DNA of 64,000 bases, from positions 455,709 to 519,708 of the forward strand of contig DVEG01000020.1 in NCBI GenBank assembly GCA_015295835.1, written 5' to 3'. Shown here piece by piece: positions 1-7,494 of this stretch. The stretch's first letter is position 1. Each line of letters opens with the position of its first letter. A program made the translations under genes and the position numbers. The notes under the pieces were generated by a model that was given only the letters and a program-made list of their open reading frames with translations, did not search any database and was not told the origin of the DNA. The DNA is from Oscillatoriaceae cyanobacterium M7585_C2015_266 (GTDB lineage Bacteria > Cyanobacteriota > Cyanobacteriia > Cyanobacteriales > Oscillatoriaceae).

Positions 1-118
1 AATCATAAATATCAGTTCAGAGATAGGAACACGTCAAAAAAGCTTAGGATAAGGTAAGGTATTGACTGTCATTTGTCATCAGTTGTTGACAAAAGAATAG
101 CCAATACTTTAGGTTTCT

Positions 119-811
119 ATGCCTACAAAAGTGAAAGCAGTTATTTTATTGTCTGGAGGATTGGATTCCTCTACAATTCTCTATCAAGCAAAAGCTGACG
201 GATGCGAGTGTTATGCGCTTTCGTTTGATTACAAGCAGCGCCACCGCAGAGAGTTAGAATCAGCAGTGAGAATCGCCGGCAAAGCAGGTGTTGCAGAACA
301 TCAGGTGGTGGAATTCGACTTGCGCCGTTGGGGGGGTTCGGCTCTGACAGACGAGCGACTAGATTTGCCGCGTAATCGCTCTAAAGCGGAAATGGCTACT
401 GAGATTCCAATTACCTACGTGCCAGCGCGCAACACAATTTTTTTAAGTTTTGCTCTTGCTTATGCAGAAGCGATCGCAGCAAAAAGGGTTTATATCGGAG
501 TCAATGCTTTGGATTATTCCGGGTATCCCGATTGCCGCCCTGACTACATCCAAGCAATGCAGGAAGTGTTTCGTTTGGGAACCAAACAAGGGCGAGAAGG
601 TGAAGCGATCGCTATTATCGCACCCCTCATCCACCTCAAAAAAACCGAAATTATACAGTTAGGCGAGAGTTTAGGCGTTCCTTGGCAAGACACTTGGTCT
701 TGTTATACCGGTGGCGAAGTAGCCTGTGGCGTCTGCGACTCCTGTCAGTTGCGTCTGGCAGCTTTTGCCGAATTGGGATTAAAAGACCCCTTGCCCTACG
801 CTCATCAGTAA
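119..811 (+). CDS. queC: 7-cyano-7-deazaguanine synthase QueC
   Basis: QueC converts 7-carboxy-7-deazaguanine to preQ0 with ammonia and ATP, in the cytosolic pathway to queuosine-modified tRNA. The 230-residue length is normal for the family. The N terminus carries the PP-loop ATP-binding motif SGGLDSST. The C terminus carries a cysteine cluster (CYTGGEVACGVCDSC) that binds the structural zinc. The ATG at 119 is the first start that keeps the N-terminal beta strand before the PP-loop. It stands alone on the plus strand and converges on the CNNM-type gene, 24 bp away. No other queuosine gene is visible in the window. I am confident of the family and function. Confidence 0.95.
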   Translation: MPTKVKAVILLSGGLDSSTILYQAKADGCECYALSFDYKQRHRRELESAVRIAGKAGVAEHQVVEFDLRRWGGSALTDERLDLPRNRSKAEMATEIPITYVPARNTIFLSFALAYAEAIAAKRVYIGVNALDYSGYPDCRPDYIQAMQEVFRLGTKQGREGEAIAIIAPLIHLKKTEIIQLGESLGVPWQDTWSCYTGGEVACGVCDSCQLRLAAFAELGLKDPLPYAHQ

Positions 812-835
812 TCGGTTTTAGTAATAATTTCTCTC

Positions 836-2335
836 CTACTCTATTTCCTGTTCGTCAGTAGAATTGGGGGAGGATTCTCCAGGAGTATGCTCTTGAAGCA
901 GCGAGTCTTGCAAGCGACGAATTTGAATTTGGTGCAAACGTGGACCATCAGCAGAAATGACGGTGAGTTCAAAATTTTGATATTTCAGGGTTTCGCCGAC
1001 AGCGGGGATTTTTTGTAATTGGTAGATTAAAAAACCTCCCAGGGTCTGATATTCATTGGTGAGGGGAAAATCTAGATTTAACCGCTCATTTACTTCTTCT
1101 AAGTCCATTTGCGCCTGCACGAGAAATGTCTGCTCGTCAAGTATTTGTACACTCATTTGTTCGCTGGGGGTGGGTTCGATACGATCGCCGATAATTTCAG
1201 CAATCACGTCGTTGATAGAAACCAACCCAGCCGTGCCGCCAAACTCATCAACAACAATAACCATGTAAGTTTGCGAGCGCTGCATTTCCTGTAGCAGTTC
1301 CCGCAGAGGCATATGTTCTGGCACAAAACGCGCCGGCCGAATCCACGGCTGTAACGGCGTATCGAGGGTGAGAACTCCTTGAGACAAAGGTTCAGCCAAT
1401 TCTTTAAAATCGATAATGCCGCGAATGTCATCCAAGGATTCCCCCCGCACGGGATAACGTGAGTGCCCGGTGGAAACTACTTCATTTAATAGAGTTCTAA
1501 AAGTCGCAGTGCTGGGCAGAGCTGTCATACTAGTGCGGGGAACCATTACTTCCCCAGCCGATACGTCGCCAAACTCGAAAACATTATTAATGATTTCTCG
1601 CTCTTCCGCTTCTAAACCTATTGATTCACTAGAGGTAGCGATAATCAGTTGCAATTCTTCTGGGGTGACTTGATGATACCAGCTCGTGCCCGTATAACGA
1701 ATACCCACTAGACGCAGTAGCCAACGTGTTGATTGATTGAGAATCCAGATGAAGGGGTTAAAAAAGCGAGAAATCGCTAGACTAAAGGGAGCAAGAAACC
1801 GAGCCAATTGCTCCGAATAAAGCATCGCCACAGACTTGGGGCACAATTCTCCTAGCACGATTTGTAGATAAGCCACTAAGAAAAATGCTAGGGGTATGGC
1901 CAGAGAATGGGCGAGCGCTTCCCTACTTGCTGATGGCAGTGGCAGTTGAGCGAGCGCAAAAGCCACCAATTCCGCCATTGTCTTTTCTCCAATCCAGCCC
2001 AAAGCTAGACTAGAGAGCGTAATCCCCAACTGGGTTGTCGAAAGCAAACGCTCGATATTCCGTTGCAGCCCCTGAACAATTCTGGCTTTTGCGTCGCCCT
2101 CATCTACTAACTGGTTAATGCGCGAGCGGCGCACTGACACCATCGAAAATTCTGCCGTCACAAAAAATGCATTAATAGCAATGAGCAGAAAAACCGACAG
2201 CAATCTTAATAGCACATCTGCCCACGTCAACATGTAGGAATTGGAAGCTGAAGTACCCCAATTATGAGTAGCCGCCCAGACAACTACTGTAGGGGCTAAA
2301 ATCCACCAAACAGCTACAAAATTTAAAAGACGCAC
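836..2335 (-). CDS. CNNM/CorC (HlyC-family) transport-associated membrane protein
   Basis: This 499-residue protein has the order DUF21/CNNM membrane domain (about residues 38-225), paired CBS domains (about 255-375) and a C-terminal CorC_HlyC domain (about 395-475). Family members are often annotated as hemolysins but are linked to magnesium or cobalt efflux. The segment VFEFGDVSAGEVMVPRTSM is the signature at the entry to the CBS pair, and VVDEFGGTAGLVS marks the second CBS domain. An extra hydrophobic stretch precedes the DUF21 domain, so translation could instead start at the internal Met near residue 35. It lies 42 bp downstream of a small membrane-protein gene on the same strand and may be cotranscribed with it. 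The transported ion cannot be read from sequence. Confidence 0.88.
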   Translation of the reverse strand: MRLLNFVAVWWILAPTVVVWAATHNWGTSASNSYMLTWADVLLRLLSVFLLIAINAFFVTAEFSMVSVRRSRINQLVDEGDAKARIVQGLQRNIERLLSTTQLGITLSSLALGWIGEKTMAELVAFALAQLPLPSASREALAHSLAIPLAFFLVAYLQIVLGELCPKSVAMLYSEQLARFLAPFSLAISRFFNPFIWILNQSTRWLLRLVGIRYTGTSWYHQVTPEELQLIIATSSESIGLEAEEREIINNVFEFGDVSAGEVMVPRTSMTALPSTATFRTLLNEVVSTGHSRYPVRGESLDDIRGIIDFKELAEPLSQGVLTLDTPLQPWIRPARFVPEHMPLRELLQEMQRSQTYMVIVVDEFGGTAGLVSINDVIAEIIGDRIEPTPSEQMSVQILDEQTFLVQAQMDLEEVNERLNLDFPLTNEYQTLGGFLIYQLQKIPAVGETLKYQNFELTVISADGPRLHQIQIRRLQDSLLQEHTPGESSPNSTDEQEIE

Positions 2336-2377
2336 TGGCGTGCTCCCTCTTGCGGGTTGCTTGGTTTGTTTTCCCTC

Positions 2378-2671
2378 CTACTCCTGTGTCTTGGCTTTAT
2401 TCTCATCCTTTTGAGCTTCCTCAGCCTTGCCCTCTATTTGCGCTTTAACCCTTTTCAGAATATCCTGCTCTTTCAAGAACACAATTTCTTTTCCGCGAGC
2501 AGGTGTTCCTTTGCGGCTCGTCAGGTTATTCGTAGGGCGCACCTCTGGCTGTGTAATTCCCTTGAGCGCTTCCCGCCCGATAGCAAACCCCCAAGAGCCA
2601 CTCACCATACCTGCTGCAAACATGAGGGCGAGCAGGAGGAATGTCAGCGCCACAGTAGGATTGAATTTCAT
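2378..2671 (-). CDS. Small conserved membrane protein of unknown function
   Basis: This 97-residue protein has one N-terminal transmembrane segment (about residues 8-30). A basic linker follows, then a highly charged C-terminal tail rich in Lys, Glu and Gln that is probably helical. I do not recognise a catalytic domain. The hydrophobic start could be a signal anchor with the tail facing either the cytoplasm or the periplasm. It sits just upstream of the CNNM/CorC gene on the same strand, 42 bp away, so a shared transcript is plausible. The large overlapping open frame on the other strand has no family features and was not called. Confidence 0.6.
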   Translation of the reverse strand: MKFNPTVALTFLLLALMFAAGMVSGSWGFAIGREALKGITQPEVRPTNNLTSRKGTPARGKEIVFLKEQDILKRVKAQIEGKAEEAQKDENKAKTQE

Positions 2672-2926
2672 AGTTTTTGCGATGATATGGCCAAAAAACG
2701 AGAGGCTGCACTAATATACATTATTGTAGTTTCTAAGTTTTTGCATTGCCTCCGGGAATCTACTCCCTACCACTATACCCCCGCTGCCAACTCATGCTAT
2801 ACTTACTTGTACAAGCCTAAACAGCAAAAAAGTGGCCTTTCTGGGCGTACTGGGCAAGCGCCTAGATTCAATAGTCAAAGAATTGACAATCTACTACTTA
2901 TCGGTTAATCTAATAGACACATACAA

Positions 2927-2999
2927 CGGCGGTTGGCCGAGCGGTTGAGGCAGCGAACTCATAATTCGCCATAGGCAGGTTCGACTCCTGCACTGCCGA
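2927..2999 (+). tRNA. tRNA with CAT anticodon, probably tRNA-Ile2 (lysidine type)
   Basis: The sequence folds into a full cloverleaf. The 7-bp acceptor stem pairs CGGCGGT with ACTGCCG, and the D stem is GCC/GGC. The anticodon stem GCGAA/TTCGC encloses loop CTCATAA, with the anticodon at 2960-2962. The variable loop has five bases, the T arm is GCAGG-TTCGACT-CCTGC, and the discriminator is A. CCA is not encoded. A CAT anticodon can belong to tRNA-Met or to tRNA-Ile read after lysidine modification. The D-arm and anticodon arm resemble plastid trnI-CAU more than elongator tRNA-Met, and a second CAT tRNA near 49.6 kb looks like tRNA-Met. Isotype is therefore inference; the tRNA itself is clear. 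Confidence 0.85.
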
Positions 3000-3365
3000 T
3001 TTATACAAGTTCAACCTATTTTTTTAATTCCCACCGGCATTTTCTCGCTGCTATTTTCGAGAGCAAAAAAGTTACCTTGCTCACCGCTCACCGATTCAAA
3101 AGCAAAGTCAAAAATTAATTTTCTCAGGAGAATTTTTGTTAACTTAATCCAATGTAATAATAATGTAATAGCCGCCAGCCTAAAAATGGTCTCACAGACG
3201 CTGTGATGGTTGGCCCTCGATAAGATAAAATTCGAGTATGTTAAAATAACATCCTTCAGCTAGCATGCTAGAGTCTAACCTTTGAGATGAGAGAGGAAAC
3301 AAAAGCCAATTCCAGAAAAAAATAATGGTGCTAATTGGAAAAATGTCAAGCAGGTGAAAAAGCCC
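3000..3365. other. Intergenic leader of the FkbH/PCP gene pair
   Basis: No convincing gene is present in this roughly 365-bp spacer. It holds a perfect 12-bp palindrome, CTAGCATGCTAG, at 3260-3271 and generally AT-rich sequence. The promoter of the downstream pair must lie here. I could not pick a firm -35/-10 pair. A Shine-Dalgarno-like AGGTGA lies at 3352-3357. Confidence 0.5.
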
Positions 3366-6300
3366 ATGCAGCAAAAAATCGCCATCACAGCAACCTTCAC
3401 CGCCGAGCCAGTCGAGGAATCTCTTGCATTTTGGCTTAAACAACTCGATATCCCTTATCAAATAAACTTCGCCCCTTACAACCAAGTCTTTCAACAATTA
3501 TTCGATCCTAATAGCCTACTATCTCAAAACCAGAAAGGATTAAATGTAATTTTAATAAGGCTTGAAGACTGGGAAAGACAAGAAGAAAAACCTCAGTTAA
3601 GGCAACCGTTGCACCAAGAAACGATAAATAACATAGAAAGAAATGTTAGAGATTTAGCGAGCGCCCTAAAAGGAGCAGCTGCAGCCTCACCAACACCTCA
3701 GCTAGTCTGTATATGCCCAGCTTCACCCTCTGCCCTTGCCGACTTGCAGCGACAAACATTCTTCAAACAAATGGAAGACTGGTTAAAATCAGAATTCCAA
3801 AATCAAAGCAACATCTATATAGTAACACCCGACGAATTAGCAGCAACCTACCCAGTTGGCAAATATTACGATCCATATGGAGACGAACTGGGGCATATTC
3901 CCTATACACCAACTTTTTTTACCGCCTTGGGCACCCTCATAGCTAGAAAACTTTATGCCCTTACCAATCCGCCTTACAAAGTAATCGTTCTCGATTGTGA
4001 TCAAACCCTGTGGAAAGGTGTTTGCGGAGAAGACGGAGCTTTAGGAATAGAAATCGATCCTCCCCGCCGTGCACTGCAAGAATTCATAGTAGCACAAAAC
4101 GAAGCCGGGATGCTAGTTTGTTTATGCAGTAAAAATAACGAAGAAGATGTCATCGAAGTCTTCGAGCGGCGCACCGATATGCTCTTAACACGCGCTCGCA
4201 TAATTTCCTGGCGCATCAACTGGCTACCCAAATCAGAAAACATTAAATCTCTTGCTAAAGAATTAAACCTTGGGCTAGATAGCTTCATCTTCATCGATGA
4301 CAATCCCGTCGAATGCGCCGAAGTGCAAGCCAACTGCCCACAAGTACTCACCCTACAGCTCCCCGTAGAAAGCGACATTCCCAAATTTCTCAAACACGTC
4401 TGGGCATTTGATCATCTGAAAGTCACCGAAGAAGACAAAAAACGAACCGCCCTATATCAAGAAAATGTCAAGCGCGAACAATTTCGCAACTCTGCTGCCA
4501 GCTTAGAACAATTTCTAGAAGGATTATGTCTAGAAATAGACATTTCCGAAATGTTGCCACATCAACTGCCCAGAGTTTCCCAACTGACGCAACGAACTAA
4601 CCAATTTAACTTTACCACCATTCGACGCTCAGAGAGCGAAATTCAACAGCTAATTCAATCTAATTTTGAAATTCTCACCGTTTCAGTACGCGATCGCTTT
4701 GGCGATTACGGCTTAGTTGGCGTCATAATTTTCAAAAGCGATTCCGAAACCTTAAAAGTCGATACCTTCCTTCTGAGCTGCCGTGCTTTAGGGCGAGGAG
4801 TCGAACACAAAATGCTCGCCAAACTTGGAAAAATCGCAGAAGAACGCCATCTTACCCACATAGAACTTTATTACAATCCCACCAAAAAAAATCAACCCGC
4901 CCTCAACTTTCTAGAAAGCGTAGCAGCATCATTTAAACAGCCAACAGCCGAAGGCTTATGCTTCCGCTTACCAAAAGAAGTTGCCGCTCAAGTCAGCTAC
5001 AAACCAACAACATCAAAAACAGACGATACACCACTCCCAGAAATCATCGACAAATCCCCTCAAATACCTGCTTCTCAAATCGTCTCCAAACACCGCACCC
5101 TACTCCTAATTGCCAACGAACTAAATGACGTCGAACAAATACTCAAACAGATAGAATTACAAAAGCGGCTCTCTAAAATTGAAAAACCAACAGCTTTTCT
5201 AGAGCCCCAAACACATTGGCAAAAAGAAATAGCAGAAATATGGAAAGAAATTCTGGGAATAGATAAAGTAAGCAGAAAAGATAACTTTTTTGGGCTTGGG
5301 GGAGATTCACTGCAAGTTTATGAGCTGCTGTTTCAAATAAGGGAAAAATATAAAATAGACTTAGAAATAGAGTTTATATTTACAAAAAACCTAGAGGAGT
5401 TAGCAGCAAAAATAGAAGAAAAGCAGAATTTATACGAACAAAAAGTACAGGCAGAAACAGAAATAGCAGAGATTTTACAAAAAATAGAGGGGCTATCAGA
5501 AGAGGAAGCACGAAATACAGTCGAGCAAAAAATAAATGAGCTGCTAAATTGGAAAACAGCGGCAAGCGAGAATAATTTATATTACTGCTGTGCAGATATA
5601 GAAAGAGTGCCAGTGGGGCATAACGGAGAGTTGGTTTACTCCAGGATCACAGGTTCAAAGCAAATATTAAAGTCGGAAATAGCCGAGATGATATCTGAGT
5701 GCCAACAGTTTAAAACACTAGCCGAACACGCAAGGGAAATTAGTAGTACGAAACGATACAGTTTAAGCTATTCAGAAGCATTACAACAACTATCAGAACT
5801 AGCAAAGGCAGGATTTTTGATTTCACAACAGCAGATAATAGATAAATGGAAAAACTCGGAAGAAATACCCAGCACTGAAAACATAATAGCGTCGGTGGGG
5901 CTCATAACTTGCAATCGAATAGATGGATTAAAACGCGCCCTCAGCAGTTATATCGAAAACTGTTTGCAATACGAGAGAAAGAATGATTTTGTCGTAGTAG
6001 ACGATTCGGCAAACCCACAGACGCGAAATAGCTACCGGCAAATGCTGCGAGCGCTCAAAAATAAGTACGGCGTCAAAATTTACTACGGCGGTTTAGAAGA
6101 AAAGCAGCACTTCGCGAAAGCACTAATTAAAACAGGAGAATTACCGCCAGAAATAGTTAATTTTGCATTATTCGACGTAGAAAAATCCGGTGTTTCTCCG
6201 GGAGCAAATCGTAACGCTCTCACCCTGCACTGCGTGGGTGATATGATTTTCAGCGCCGACGACGATACAGTATGCCGCTTAGTAGCATCTCCAAAATTAA

Positions 6301-7412
6301 AAAGCGGCTTGAGCTTTAAAGCTGGTGGCGATCCATCTGAATACTGGGTATTTCGCGATCGCCAAACCGCCCTCCAGTCTGTTACCTTTACTGATATCAA
6401 CCTCCTCGGCTCTCACGAGCAACTGCTAGGCAAAAATATCATTACCATTTTCAAAACCTTTGCCAATAGTGACACCCCCGATTTCAACCAAATCAATACA
6501 CCCTTCCTGCGCAGATTACTTTCCGGCAACGGCAGAGTCTTAGTTTCCTTTAACGGGCTAGTCGGAGATTGCGGCTGGGGAGCACCCTTTGGTTTTTGGG
6601 GAGCACCCTTGGGTTATTTATTATTCGCTGGCGAATCCCACGAGCGGTTAGTGCGCTCAGAAACAGACTATCGCGCTGCCCTAACCAGTCGAGACATATT
6701 GCGCGTCGTCAATCAAACTTGCATTAGTGACGACAGCTTCGGCATGACTACTTTTTTAGGGTTAGACAATCGCCAACTCCTGCCGCCATTCCTACCAGTC
6801 AGACGCGGACAAGATTTAATTTTTGCAAATAGTGTGTGGAAGTGCTTTCCAGAAGCATTTTTCGGGCACCTGCCGTGGGCATTGCTGCATGAGCCGGTAG
6901 AAACGCGAAAATTCTGGTCTGGTGAAATTTTCAGAACGGCTTCTAGTTTTGATACTGCTAAACTAATTATTGAATGTGTCAAATCCTGCCAATTCGGTAG
7001 TAGTGTTCAGAAAACAGGCGCAGAAAGAATGCGTGCTCTGGGTACTCACCTAATTGAACTCGGCTCAATGCCCCAGGCTGATTTTGAAGAGTTTGTTAGA
7101 TTACAAGTATGGCGAGCGCACAGTTCTTTTATCTTCTTAATGGAAGAAAGACTAAAAGCTTGCCAGGAATTCCCCGCATTTTGGGCTAATGACATTAAAA
7201 AATATATAGACCTTTTGAGCAAATCCCTAATCAGAGATGATTATCTCGTACCACTAGATCTCGTGGAAGGGCGTACCCTTGACGAAGCCCGCGAACTTGC
7301 CCAGCGTCTGGTTCTCAAATTTGGCCAGCTCCTCTACTACTGGCCCGATATTGTTGCAGTTACGAAAAAATTGCGGCAGCGAAATCAGCGATTGGCAATA
7401 GATCGTTTTTAA
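3366..7412 (+). CDS. FkbH-type HAD / GNAT-like / PCP / PqqD-like / glycosyltransferase-like multidomain protein
   Basis: The protein has 1348 residues from the ATG at 3366; AGGTGA at 3352-3357 supports this over the GTG at 3354. An N-terminal region (1-190) leads into an FkbH-like HAD domain with LDCDQTLWKGVCGEDG (D210, D212), CSKNNEEDV and FIDDNP (D311, D312). A GNAT-like FkbH tail follows (about 350-520). Next comes a peptidyl carrier protein whose phosphopantetheine serine is S648 in LGGDSL. A helical linker leads to a PqqD/RRE-like winged-helix segment (about 735-825). The last part (about 844-1340) resembles a GT-A glycosyltransferase, with VGLITCNR and a SADDDT (D965-D967) metal motif. 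Known FkbH enzymes load a glyceryl unit from 1,3-bisphosphoglycerate onto a carrier protein. No adenylation domain is present. The second assembly-line gene follows after 82 bp. The sugar-transfer role and the product are inference. Confidence 0.85.
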   Translation: MQQKIAITATFTAEPVEESLAFWLKQLDIPYQINFAPYNQVFQQLFDPNSLLSQNQKGLNVILIRLEDWERQEEKPQLRQPLHQETINNIERNVRDLASALKGAAAASPTPQLVCICPASPSALADLQRQTFFKQMEDWLKSEFQNQSNIYIVTPDELAATYPVGKYYDPYGDELGHIPYTPTFFTALGTLIARKLYALTNPPYKVIVLDCDQTLWKGVCGEDGALGIEIDPPRRALQEFIVAQNEAGMLVCLCSKNNEEDVIEVFERRTDMLLTRARIISWRINWLPKSENIKSLAKELNLGLDSFIFIDDNPVECAEVQANCPQVLTLQLPVESDIPKFLKHVWAFDHLKVTEEDKKRTALYQENVKREQFRNSAASLEQFLEGLCLEIDISEMLPHQLPRVSQLTQRTNQFNFTTIRRSESEIQQLIQSNFEILTVSVRDRFGDYGLVGVIIFKSDSETLKVDTFLLSCRALGRGVEHKMLAKLGKIAEERHLTHIELYYNPTKKNQPALNFLESVAASFKQPTAEGLCFRLPKEVAAQVSYKPTTSKTDDTPLPEIIDKSPQIPASQIVSKHRTLLLIANELNDVEQILKQIELQKRLSKIEKPTAFLEPQTHWQKEIAEIWKEILGIDKVSRKDNFFGLGGDSLQVYELLFQIREKYKIDLEIEFIFTKNLEELAAKIEEKQNLYEQKVQAETEIAEILQKIEGLSEEEARNTVEQKINELLNWKTAASENNLYYCCADIERVPVGHNGELVYSRITGSKQILKSEIAEMISECQQFKTLAEHAREISSTKRYSLSYSEALQQLSELAKAGFLISQQQIIDKWKNSEEIPSTENIIASVGLITCNRIDGLKRALSSYIENCLQYERKNDFVVVDDSANPQTRNSYRQMLRALKNKYGVKIYYGGLEEKQHFAKALIKTGELPPEIVNFALFDVEKSGVSPGANRNALTLHCVGDMIFSADDDTVCRLVASPKLKSGLSFKAGGDPSEYWVFRDRQTALQSVTFTDINLLGSHEQLLGKNIITIFKTFANSDTPDFNQINTPFLRRLLSGNGRVLVSFNGLVGDCGWGAPFGFWGAPLGYLLFAGESHERLVRSETDYRAALTSRDILRVVNQTCISDDSFGMTTFLGLDNRQLLPPFLPVRRGQDLIFANSVWKCFPEAFFGHLPWALLHEPVETRKFWSGEIFRTASSFDTAKLIIECVKSCQFGSSVQKTGAERMRALGTHLIELGSMPQADFEEFVRLQVWRAHSSFIFLMEERLKACQEFPAFWANDIKKYIDLLSKSLIRDDYLVPLDLVEGRTLDEARELAQRLVLKFGQLLYYWPDIVAVTKKLRQRNQRLAIDRF

Positions 7413-7494
7413 CTATTTTATTCTAAAATCTTTATTCTAAAAATCAGGGTGACTCTCAAATCAACAATTCTTATTTAAGAATTTTTTAAAAATT

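Noticed and set aside
2357-2908. 183-codon plus-strand open frame
   Set aside because: It overlaps the 97-residue membrane-protein gene on the other strand and has no family motif or clear ribosome binding site.
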